The position numbers were made by a program, and so were the translations under genes. From Phascolarctos cinereus (taxonomy: Eukaryota > Chordata > Mammalia > Diprotodontia > Phascolarctidae): DNA of 64,000 nucleotides. Shown here piece by piece: positions 23,701-33,806 of this stretch (position 1 is its first letter; each line of letters opens with the position of its first letter). The stretch is from NCBI RefSeq assembly GCF_002099425.1, contig NW_018344336.1, positions 344,001 through 408,000 of the forward strand, read 5' to 3'. Under the pieces are notes generated by a model. That model ran no database searches. It worked only from the letters and a program-made list of their open reading frames with translations, and was not told where the DNA came from.

Positions 23701-25085
23701 ATTGACACATACACACGGATACACAGAAATATACAAGCTCCTATACTTATACACACTCACACTTGTGTACTCCCAATACTATAATTTCATAAACAATTTT
23801 AATCAATATCAATTAGTCATCGTGATGAAGAGATGAAAGGAGGGTCTCCTGAAGGCCTTCAGAAAGTTGAGAGGTTGGGTAGACAAAGGCAAAACAGGCT
23901 GAGAAACTTAACTACTAAGGGAAATCTCATGGACAAAGATGGTGGAAGATCTGGACATATCTCCTCATTGTTGAGGATTCCTATCTTCCATGTATATTTT
24001 GACATATATGAATACTTAGCTCTCCTCTCACTGAATCCATACTTCTGATTATTGATAGGTTCACTTTATGTTTTCATATGTATGGATACTTTTCCATACT
24101 CCCTGGCTGTTCATATTTTAACACTCATGTCTTTTTATATATTAATCAATAAATGTTTGTTCTCTCTTTTTTCCTCTATAGAAATATATATATGAGCAAT
24201 CATCTAGTCAATGTATATAAATATACTATAATGTTTTGACTCATATTTATGATTATTCATGTATTCTCTCTATATTTTCACATATATGAACACTCATTTA
24301 GTCTTTCTATATTCCTATACTAGTACGTCATTTATGTGTGATCATTCACTGAATATTCCTACATATACAGGTACCCTTATTCTCTGTCTATATTCCTATA
24401 TACTCTGTGCATATAGACAAGAGTCTTCATATATTTTGTCACAGAGAGAAAAGCAGTAGAATACTTTCAGGTATGTAGGGAGGATATGAGAACTTTATAT
24501 GTGACTATAGGGAGAAAATGTAAGCGAACACATATATAAAAAAGAGAAAACATGGGTATTCATAGATGCATAGAGAGTGAATATGTAAGTAGGAATAGAG
24601 AGACTGATTATCAATGTTTATAAGGAGATAGAAGTTATAAATCACATAAACAAATTTATAGAAAGAGTGACTGAGGACATGTATTATAGGAAGGAAGAGA
24701 AACAACATGGCGCGCATGCGCGCACACACATATGAATATTTTTTCTGTCTTCATATGTATGAGTTGTTCTATATTCTCTACTTATTCACTGACACAAATA
24801 TGTATTAGTGATACTTTATAGGAGAGAGACTCTATGGTCATATGAGTATTCATAGATGAATACATAAATGAAATATATGAATTCTTTCCTCTACATAGGA
24901 TTAAATAATCATATATATATATACACACACACACACACATATATATATAATCCCATATGTACATTTATGTAAAGAATCATTCAGTAATCATGAAGAGGAA
25001 TACAGAGAGGCAATGGAAGATTCCTCCCTCACATGAATATACAGAGGAAATATTTGAGCCTTTCTGGATAAGAATATACAAAGCT

Positions 25086-25725
25086 CAGGGGATTTCAGTA
25101 GGGAGAGGCAGAGGGCCGTCTAGACAGACAACAGAGGGTCGCTGGGCATCAGTCCTAGTCCCTGGGGTGCTCCCCCTCCCTCCCCCTGCTCCCCGAATAA
25201 CAGTCAGGACCCCCCGCTGGGAGCTCCAGACACTTGTAACGGTGGGGGGGAGTGGAAGTGAGCCAGAGAAGGTGTTTTAGAGGGGGGAAAACGAGCAGAA
25301 AAGGTTGTAGGGGAGGGGAAAATGAGCCTGAGAAGGCGTGTGGGGGAGGGAGGCTGACTTCAGGGAGAGGGGTGAGTGGGATGCCTGGTGGGGGCCAGTG
25401 GAGGGAGGGGCGGCGGTGGCGGGAGGGGGACTCCTGCCTCACAAAGGTGGGCGTTGACACCAGCCATGGGTGCTCAGCGGGGGGTCCACCTTGTCCAGCC
25501 TCAGCTCCCCTTGTCTGGGGTCTCCTTGAGGACCCCGAAGGCTGGGGGTGGATATCTGAGAGGGGAGAAAGGCCGGGGGACCCGCCCAAAGCCCCACTGA
25601 GGCTCAGGCTCTTGAGCATGGAAGACAAGGGGCCAGGAAACATAAGCCCCAGACCCAAGGATTCCTGCCCATGGTAGGGAAACGGTCCCCAGCTGGTTCC
25701 TAGGGTACCTTGACTTCCATCCCCC
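25086..25725 (+). repeat. Truncated macrosatellite unit U7 (module G only)
   Basis: Nearly all of module G is present, from GCAGAGGGCCGTCTAGACAG to the GGTCCCCAGCTGGTTCC stretch, after which unit sequence stops at about 25,725 and the spacer begins. This is the right edge of the left block of the array. The minus strand is open for 190 codons here, again without frame conservation in other copies. Confidence 0.85.
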
Positions 25726-26100
25726 ACCCCGGTAGCCCTTCCCCACCCCTCAGCTTCGTGGGACTGGAGTCATTTCTTGGGAAGTTTATTGATTCCTATC
25801 AAGTGCAGGAGGATGCTGATGAGGCAATCCTTGAACTGAGGGGCCTCAAGACCTCGGCTCCCAAACAAAGCATTCTTTTCCTAGAAAGAGTGACTGGAGC
25901 TGTGAGGGAGAAGAGGTTCGAAGTTCCAGGGAGCCAGTCTAGGGGCAAATGTCACCTGTGGAATGTGGGCATTCCTTGAGGGCAGGGGCTGTATTTTTGT
26001 CTTTCTGTCCCCACCCTTAGCACAATGCCTGGTACATAGGATCTTAGAAATGCTTTGCAATCAAAAATAAAATTCAAGGCATTAGAGCCCCCTCTCTGAA
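25726..26100 (+). other. Spacer, no gene recognised; LINE2-like 3' end at 25,965-26,065
   Basis: The first 240 bp show nothing I can name. A CTTGAGGGCAGGGGCTGTAT stretch, then CACAATGCCTGGTACATAGG, is the typical 3' end of an ancient L2-type element in + orientation. Confidence 0.5.
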
Positions 26101-26600
26101 AGAGAGTTATGCCACCAGTAACAAGTGGGCCTCCACGGGGCCCCTCTGCCCCGCCCCTTCCCCCCAACCCTCCAGGGCTAATTTTAGACCCCCACTCCCA
26201 GCCATTCCCTCCTGGGGCTCAGGCAGATAGCCCAATTGTCTTACTGCTGGGATTCCCGAAACGGCCAGGGAAGGAGGGGGGGAGGAGGAGTGAAACAATG
26301 ACAGTCCCCCACCCCCACCCCAATCCGGCCGTCCCCCCATAAAACTCGGTGGACTCTGGAGCCCAAGAGGGAGCTCAGCCCGGGATGGGCATCACTACCC
26401 CTCTCCTTTCCCTCCCTCCCTCCCTCCCGCCCGGCCGGGTCTGATCAGGTTCCTTCCTAACTTCAAAGACAACCCGCCTGGGACAGCTGGCCGCCCCTCC
26501 ACCTCCCTCCTTCAGCCCAAGCCCAACCCTCCTCCCTCTCCCCCCAACCCCAACTCTTCTGCATAACAAGAGAAGCAGAAATGGGAGCCTGAGTCCAGGC
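26100..26600 (+). promoter_or_regulatory. GC-rich promoter-like stretch with MEF2, CCAAT, TATA and E-box motifs
   Basis: CTAATTTTAG (26,178-26,187) fits the MEF2 consensus. CCAAT lies at about 26,319-26,324 and ATAAAA at 26,339-26,344 in CCCCATAAAACTCGG, a TATA-like position; CAGCTG (26,484-26,489) is an E-box downstream. Polypyrimidine and GC-rich blocks surround them. No clear exon follows that I recognise, so this could be a promoter of an unidentified transcript or chance in GC-rich DNA. Confidence 0.3.
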
Positions 26601-27250
26601 CAGTTTTATCCGAAGCTGGATAACTATTACTGGCACAGCTAAAGGCCTTCATCCCGCTGCCCATACATCCCGAGGAAGGGAAGGATCACGTCCACCAAGG
26701 GGCCCCACTATCCCGCCCAGATATTTGGTCACAGGGAAAACATCTACCTTCGATCCCAGCCCAGAATGTATCTGTGGCTCAGAGGGGAAATGATTGGGTC
26801 CCATTCAACTCTCACAAGGGAACTCAACCCTCAGCCTAAACAAGACAGGGAGGACCCCGCCCCACCCCCTTCTCCTTTGATTGATAGAGAAATGAAGAGA
26901 GGGACTGGAAATTGTCAAGTTTCTGCCCACCAGTGGGTCCGGGAGCCACTGAAGGACCCGGCAGAGATGTGGAATGGCTCTCCATGCCCCAGGCCTGTCT
27001 CTCTCCTCCTCTCATCTCCCTGGTGGATGACCTCGAGGGTCTAGTGAATAACTCTAGCAGGGCTACTCATCTATGTTGCCCCTACTGCTTGAAACATCCC
27101 AAGCCCCTAGCATTTCCTCAGCTTGTCACCAGTGAGAACGGAACAAAGGGGTTTAGAAGGATAGAAGGTGTGTATAGTCACTGAAAAGATGAATGAATGA
27201 TAGTCCTAGTCCTAACCTGCCAAATGAGGCAGTTTCACCTGCCTGGAACC
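26600..27250. other. Unassigned spacer sequence
   Basis: Low repeat content and no recognised gene. Reading frames up to about 90 codons occur on + but lack any domain I know. TTTTATCC and GGATAAC near 26,607-26,627 are GATA-type sites. At 27,225-27,285 a short block is shared with 6,848-6,905. Confidence 0.3.
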
Positions 27251-27254
27251 TCTC

Positions 27255-28440
27255 CTCTCTATCTTCTTATATCTGAAGATTTGCTGTTTGATCCTGGAGG
27301 AAATAGGGAGCCAATGGTGTTTATTGAATGAGGTAGAGGTGGGGGTGACATGGTCAGAACTGCCCTTTAGGAAGATCACTCTGATGACTGAGTGGAGGAG
27401 AGGCAGGGGTAAGGAGAAAGGGGAGTAGGGGAGACCAGCTGGCTACTGCAGTGGTTGGGGCATAAAGCATGAGGTACGATGCTGCACCAAGGTGGTGGTT
27501 GTATCAGAGGGGAGAAGATGAGAGATGGGAGGAAGGTAGACAGGTCAGGTCTTGGTGGGGATTAGATATGGGGGGGTGGTAAGAGAGAATGCAGGTCAAG
27601 GCTGACACCTAGGTTGGAAGTGTGGGTGACTGGCAGGATGGTGGCACCCTCCACAGTAATAGGGAATGTCAGAAGAGGGGAGGGTTGTGGGAGGGAGAGA
27701 TGATGAGATCAGTGTTTGGGATGTGTGGAGTTTCAGATATCTAAGGGACATCCTCTTGGAGATGTCCAATAGGCAGTTGGAGATTGAACACTAAAGGTCA
27801 GGGGAGAGGTTAGTGCTGGAAAAATAGGTCTGAGGTTCATCTGTGTAGAGATGATCATGAAAATCGTGGGAGTTGATATTTCCTTGAGGAAATCCTTATT
27901 CATTTCTGAAGTTGAGCCAATTCATAAGGCCAAGGGTTTTGTTGGTGACAAGTTTCTTCCCTCCCCAACTTTAGTACATATGGCTGATGGTGGGGAGGGG
28001 CTGGAAGCACCTACAGTGGCATTGGTTCAGGGGCTGGTACTCTGGGGACCACTTGTACTCTTGGGACTCTTGGGCTTCCCTGCCCATGGTTGGAAAGCAG
28101 TATTGGTGGAGGCAGGTAGGGAGGGTGAGCCTCTTCTCCATAGGAGTGGCATGGCTTGATGATGCCTACGAGGTCAGGATGGATGCAGGACCAGTGGTGT
28201 GGGAGGTGCTTCCATTTGGGTGGTTTTGTGGTGCAGAGTTCTGGGCTATTTCCACCTGGTTCTGAAGGCAGGTGTCTGACTCCTCTGGCACGTGCTGCCC
28301 TGTCTCTCTCATGGGATGTAGCTTGCTGTTGTCAGGTGACTGACAGTGGTGGTGATGGGAGGGCTCCTTCGTCACAAGAGTTTCTGCCCTTGGTGATGCC
28401 TGCAGAGATCAGCCTGGAAGCAGAGCTGTTATACTAGCTG
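27255..28440 (+). repeat. Old interspersed repeat, copy 1 (shared with 51.5-54.2 kb and 56.4-57.4 kb)
   Basis: The text GGGAGCCAATGGTGTTTATT, GGTGACATGGTCAGAACTG, CTTTAGGAAGATCACTCTGA, CTACTGCAGTGGTTGGGGC, GGAGATGTCCAATAGGCAG and a final CACCTGGTTCTGA recurs in the same order near 52,440-54,150. A third, more diverged copy lies at 56,420-57,360. This is a long mammalian-age dispersed element; I do not assign its class. Reading frames of about 90-100 codons inside it are not conserved between copies. Confidence 0.6.
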
Positions 28441-28579
28441 TTGGGAGAGTGGAGCTACTCTGGGGGATCTTGGGTGCAAAACCATGGCCTGTCTCCACCT
28501 GGTTCTGTGGGAAGCCAGTAGTGAGACTATGTCAGTGGTCTGACCCACCCGGCCTGTGCTGCAATCTGTCTCTCCCCCT

Positions 28580-28740
28580 GCTGCTACTATGTGGATATGG
28601 ATATGTGTGTATGTATATGGATATACATATGGATATGCATGTGCATAGATATTGTATTTGAATATATATGCATTCACAATAATTGCATGTATACATACTT
28701 TGCAAATATATAGATATAACTATCAACATATCTTTGGTAC
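28580..28740. repeat. ATATGG-type simple repeat
   Basis: Degenerate GGATATGGATATGTGTG and TATATGGATATACATATGG runs fading into AT-rich sequence. Confidence 0.7.
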
Positions 28741-30100
28741 ATCGAAATTGACAAAAGGTAAGGTAAGGAATGTATTTATTAGCTCAGAAGGACAATGAGG
28801 CCCCTATTCCATCTCTGTCCTCCATGAATTGTTCTGCAACCAATCTGGTAGCGACTGGAGCTCAGCTTGGATCCGACTGAGTTACGTAAGGGTTTGTCTC
28901 TTAAATCTTTGCCCCAGACAGTTTTTTTTTAAGTGGCTTTACTACACTCTGCCCCAAGCATTGGTAAGTTTTTGTAAAGAATGTTTTTCTAAGGAAGGTA
29001 CTTTTTCTTTCAAGGATTATTGGTGGAAATTGCAAGTTGTTCTTAGGAAAAATGCGACGTTAAAAGATTACCTCCAAAGTACTCCAGACTGGTTTTCACT
29101 TACAAAGACATTACTTTCTCTGGGCTAACCCCTAAAGTATATGGGTACCTATCTGCACCTTCACTTATTCTGTGATATGGGTAGATGCCAGTCCAACTAA
29201 ATTTCATTTCTTTCCTGAAGCATCAGATCCACATCTGGCTTTGAATATAGGCATTTGAGAACAGTTGTGAAGAAAGCCAAAGTACCTTTGAACTACTTGT
29301 ATAAAACAGCCAGGTAAAAACTTTCTGGGCAGCTGAGAATGAAGTGAATGGAGAAGACAAGGGAAGGAATGTGGTAGCATCAACTATGGAAAGTCCGAGA
29401 GGACAATCTCTCGGCCCATCTGGTCCTATTGCCCCTTTTTGCAGATGAGAAAATGGAGGCCAAGTGACTTGCCCCGAGTGATGCAAGTGTAAGTGTTAGA
29501 GGCAGTATTTAAAGCCAGCCTTTCAGTCTCCAGGGCTCTTATTCATTCCCACTCCACACTACTGCCTTGGGACAACAACGGGCTGCTTAGAGGTTGTTGC
29601 CAGCTCCTTGAATTTGGTTTGGTTTGGTTTGGTTGGCAGTTGGAACAGCTTTTCTAAGACCAAACTTTAGAGCCTTTTGAAGTAGAGCATGGCATGCCCC
29701 AGGTACTCCATACTCTTCATGCCTCAGGACTGACCAGAGCCTGTGCCTGCCCTGGCTTTTCACTAGTCACAGCAAGCTGTGGCTCCTTCAGGAGCCAGAG
29801 CAGTTAGAATTGGCATATGGTCTCTGGTGGCTCACTTTTCTTTTTAAAGAAGAAAGAGAAATGAAATCCATGAGCTTTCTCTAATGTACACAGGTCTTAC
29901 AGGTGAGGCGTAGACACAGACATCAGACCTTGGCTTGTCTTAAACCAGTGGCTTCCACATTATCTTAGGGTTTTTCCTGCTGCTGAGACAGGCTCTGGGG
30001 CATGGATAGCTTTGAGTTAACAAAAAGCCCTTTTCTCTTCTTCCAAAGCTTTGTTGCCATACTATCCTGATGACAATTCCACATGCCTAACCTCATGGGG
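28741..30100. other. Spacer with no recognised gene
   Basis: A 99-codon + frame at 28,829-29,128 has no domain I recognise and no conserved context. A decayed MIR-like block on the minus strand lies at about 29,395-29,515 (GCAGATGAGAAAATGGAGGC). A short GGTTT repeat is at 29,609-29,634. The rest shows nothing I can support. Confidence 0.35.
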
Positions 30101-30105
30101 TTTTG

Positions 30106-30215
30106 GATAGAGTTGATGGCTGTGGAGGCAGAAAGGCCTGGGTTCAAGTCCAGCCTTCAACACTGTGTGACCCTGGGAAGTCACTTCTCCCTGCTGTACC
30201 CCAGGGCACCTGTGT
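30106..30215 (+). mobile_element. MIR-type SINE fragment
   Basis: ATAGAGTTGATGGCTGTGGA, GGTTCAAGTCCAGCC and TGTGACCCTGGGAAGTCACT follow MIR order. It is diverged and truncated. Confidence 0.6.
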
Positions 30216-30705
30216 AAGACCAGAAGTAGTAGGGGAAATTCTTCACTGAAGACCCGGGGCCAGATGAACACCACGTTTATTCCCCGACACTTCCTTGCCC
30301 AGTATTTGATGCACAGAGAAGCTCTATTTCCTACACCCAGCCCCCACTCTCCCACTGCCCTGACCTTGCTCTTCCTCTGGTATTTCTGAGTCTGGTAGTT
30401 AAAAGTGAAAGCAGATGTGGGGATTTCAAGGCACATCTGAGTTCTGAAACCGAATCTCTCCTGTATTCCCAGAAATAGGGCCTCAGGCTCTGGAAATGCT
30501 AGGGAATGGAAGGGTCTTTCTGAATGTAGATTACAGAGACTTCTGGTTATGGAGGTACTGTAACCATAGTGCTGTTTGATTCATTTGACATGTCTTTGTG
30601 ATCTCCTGAATGGCATTCAAAGTCCTTCATCACCAGCCCCCTCTACCCTTTCCTGTCTTACTCCTTACTCCCCTACTTACTCTCCCATCCAGTGACCTCT
30701 AAAAT
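30216..30705. other. Spacer, no gene; L2-like fragment at about 30,600-30,705
   Basis: CTGAATGGCATTCAAAGTCC followed by CACCAGCCCCCTCTACCC resembles an ancient L2-type stretch. The preceding sequence is unassigned. Confidence 0.35.
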
Positions 30706-30943
30706 GTTGATCTACCTGGTAAGGAACTGATATAAGCAGTACCAACCAATCAGGAGTGAAATACATCTGTATATTCCCAGCATAAATGATATAAAAGGGT
30801 TATTCTGGCTATCAGTTCGATCCTTGATGACTGAGGAGTCTTGGATCCAGTTCATTGGTATTTGCGAGCCAGACTACTAAATTAATTATGATTAAAATTT
30901 TGTGTCTCAGTTTCTCTCTATGGAAGTTTTTATCATGACACTG
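30706..30943 (+). mobile_element. Candidate solo LTR (fossil)
   Basis: The block begins TGTTGATC and ends ATCATGACA, so it has TG...CA ends. It holds GATATAAAAGGG as a TATA box and an AT-rich stretch with GATTAAAATT that could serve as polyadenylation signal. No matching internal region is adjacent. Family not assigned; an old element is likely. Confidence 0.4.
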
Positions 30944-31636
30944 CACCACTTCTCTGTGATGCTTAACCAATCACTGCTGTATCTTGGTGAGTTTTTTTGT
31001 GTCTCTGGCAAGCCCAAAGGTTGTAACCTTTCTACTTTTGGCTAAGCAGGTGGCGTTCCCCACTGCCATATTGGCAATGTTTTATATTCTTGTGCATCCT
31101 ACTTTCACAGCTGTGATTTACAGGAGCATTTAGATATCAAATAACCAACCTGAGTGTGAAGCCATTCTTGGTTGCAAAGGGCTTCAAGAAGGCACTGTGA
31201 GGTGCCACCTAGGATAGGATGTGAGACAAGATATGCAAGGATGAGCAGTAGTAGGGTCAGGAAGGCATTGATGATGAAATCATAGCACCTGTGCATCTGT
31301 TAAAAAGAAAAAGAACTTGGTAGATCTCTGTATGTAAGTTGTCATCAAGGGACCTAAAACCATTTCAAAAGCCCATCTGTGACCCAGCCTGTACTCCACT
31401 CCCCCACCCCAGTGGTCTCTACTAGAACAGCTTATGATCCTTGACTGCTCTCAATAATTACTGTTTCGTGATGATAACCAATTAACAATGCTAGCCTTCA
31501 AGAAGAGTGCTCAAGTACAGGGAAGAACAAAACCTAGCCCTGTATATGTGCAGATTACAATATTTTTGGTTGAGCTTATGAGTAGGTTAAAAAAATCTAT
31601 CTGACATACTAGTCCAGGAACTCAGTTGCCAAAGAT
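30944..31636. other. Spacer with no recognised gene
   Basis: A 63-codon minus frame at 31,105-31,296 has a hydrophobic stretch (LTLLLLILAYLV) but no recognisable family. Nothing else can be supported. Confidence 0.3.
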
Positions 31637-32071
31637 AGATCCAAGCAACTATTTTTAAAAATTCACTCTATATTTATTTTTAACATTCTTTTCTTTTTAA
31701 AATTTGAGTTCAAGATTCTCTGCCTTCCACTATTACCCCACCCATTGAGAAGGCAAACAATATGATAGTGATTATACATATGAAATCATTAAAACCATAT
31801 TTCTACATCAGCCATATTGCCACAAAAAGCAAAAAAAAAGTGAGAAAATGATACTTCATTTGCACTCAGAGTTCATAAGTTCTGTCTCTGGAGGTGGCTG
31901 GCATTTTTTTTTAATCATGAGTCCTTTGCAATTGTCTAGGATCACTGTATTGATCAGATTGGCCAAGTCTTTTGCAATTGATCACAATTAAGATGTTGCT
32001 GTTACTGTGCACAATGATTTCCTGGTTCTTCTCACTTCACTTTGCATCAATTCATATAGGTCTCCAGGCAA
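31637..32071 (-). mobile_element. LINE-1 3' end, 5'-truncated
   Basis: On the minus strand the sequence runs from the block before the L1 3' UTR (CACAGTAACAGCAACATCTT) through GCCAGCCACCTCCAGAGACA and a GGGTGGGGTAATAG stretch to an A-rich end, the order of the marsupial L1 3' UTR. It is about 430 bp long. Confidence 0.75.
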
Positions 32072-33806
32072 CTATTTTAATAAAAGTGTAGACTTTTGTA
32101 AAGTTGGTCAGAGTAGTGCTGTTCAATGAATAGCTATCTTTCCTCTCTTTGGACCCAGTTTATCTTCATTTCAAGATTTGGTGGGATTGGAGGTACATAA
32201 ACCCCCAAATTGTTTATGTATTCAAGTGTTATCCTTCTCTGATGGCTTAGAGGGCATGTCAGTGAGATGAACTGCTACCTCCTCATGAAGATGGCTTATT
32301 CTCATTCCCTCAGCATTGGCTCTATTGGTTTTAAGTCATTTCTACTTCAGCACCAACTTAGTGGTGGCAGTTCCAACATGTCTGTCAGTGGAGATTTTGG
32401 CCCATGCTAATATAGGAATTGGTGTTCCTGCTGTTAGTGGCATACTTTGGGTCAGGCCTCATAGCATAATATACTAACAGGGATAATTTTCCGACACAAT
32501 AGAATATCTAATCTGAAGGCCAGTGGTTATCTTTTTCATCCCAAACCCTAGTGGCATATAAGCCTTTTCATTATCTCCCTTTGGCTTGATTCACAAGGAC
32601 CAAGTCCTAAAATCTCCTTCTTGGCTGACTTCTAGTCTATAAAAGGGGTTTGAAGAAACAGGAACAAGGGACATGGTATGCTGCACTGTCCCCTTTACTG
32701 GCTCTAATGCATGCTGCTGTTTTGGTCCCCATTCAAAATGTCTCCATTTCCTTCTAATTTTACCCATTGCTGCTAGCGTCATACTTAAATATGGAATGTG
32801 GTTTCTCCAGGAAACAAATAAACCAACTACTTTCTCCCATGCCTCTCTTTTCTCCTTTTGGGGTTTTAAAGCTAATTTTCTTTACTTCTGGCTGAGACAC
32901 AGATACTCCCTTTGAAGTTCAAATCATCCCTAAGAATTTAATTGAAAATAATGATTATGGTGATGATGATAACAATAATAATAACTAACATTTAAGTAGT
33001 GCTATGTATCAAGTACTGTGCTAGGTATTTTACAATTATTGGCCTTTCTGTTCCATTTGTACTGTATTTGTTAATCCTTTCTGTGACCTCTAATATCATG
33101 TGTTTATCATGTTCCCGAACTAATATGTCATCTATATTCTGTTGTCCAAGGCAGGTGCCTGAGTCCATCTTATCTAGATCTTCTCTGCAGAGATTATGGA
33201 AAAATACTCGTTTGTACATTTCAACAACTCTTGGCTCAGAAGCCATACAAGAACAGGCAGTTGGCCAGACTGGGTCTATGGGGACACAATATGTGAACCT
33301 TTGGTTTAGATGCCAATTTAGGCAATACAAAAATTAAGCCCATTAGGAACAAACCACCAACCTGATTTCCTAGGGCTTGCCAGCAAACAGGTCTTGTACT
33401 GGTACTCAATGGCAAGGTTTCTTCTCTCGGTCCAGTTAGAAGTCATCTGTCTCCCTACAAGGTGGTGGGCTGACAAGTCTGCAAATCCCTGTCAATCAGC
33501 ACTCTCTTCAAGCAAACATGAGTCTCGAGTATGGGGAATACAGGCAACAATGCTCAGTCTCAACTCAAGAGCAGAATGAAGACTGAAGCCACCAGTAGGT
33601 TTTTTATAGGTCTAGCTATGGCTATTAGCTGGTTACACCCAAGTTCAGATTGGCAGCCAGGAAACTAATTCGGTTACCAATTACTTTTGTTGACACCTCC
33701 AGCTAGAAGCTAATGGTGAAGTTGCCTACCAAAATTTCCCACTGGTGGTCTGTCATATATGAAAATCCCATATCTTTATCAGTTGTTTATGAAAACACAC
33801 ATTGTG
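32072..33806 (-). mobile_element. Fossil endogenous retrovirus: one LTR plus pol remnants
   Basis: An LTR occupies about 33,350-33,806 on the minus strand; it has a TATA box (CCTATAAAAAACC) and matches the + strand LTR at 62,800-63,257. Downstream lie pol-like pieces: a reverse-transcriptase core block near 33,040-33,330 (IDDIL active-site region) and a connection/RNase H-side block near 32,595-32,785. Gag, env and the second LTR were not found. A short ancient MIR-like stretch sits near 32,945-33,040. The element is old and broken, with several breaks and large losses. Confidence 0.7.

Larger units (their letters stand above)
21541..25085 (+). repeat. Tandem macrosatellite unit U6
   Basis: Module G is about 21,541-22,195 and lacks the X-box block, module M about 22,200-23,620, CA/TA microsatellite 23,631-23,700, module A about 23,780-25,060. 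This copy is free of large insertions and about 3.5 kb long, so it is the best guide to the full unit. Confidence 0.87.

Noticed and set aside
25252-25677. Plus-strand 141-codon frame in U7 and similar frames in U1, U2, U3 and U10
   Set aside because: Shared peptide pieces sit in different frames relative to each other in different units, and the frames are interrupted in most copies. This fits non-coding repeat DNA.
28829-29128. 99-codon plus frame in the spacer
   Set aside because: No family recognised, no supporting promoter or splice context; kept only as a note in the spacer entry.
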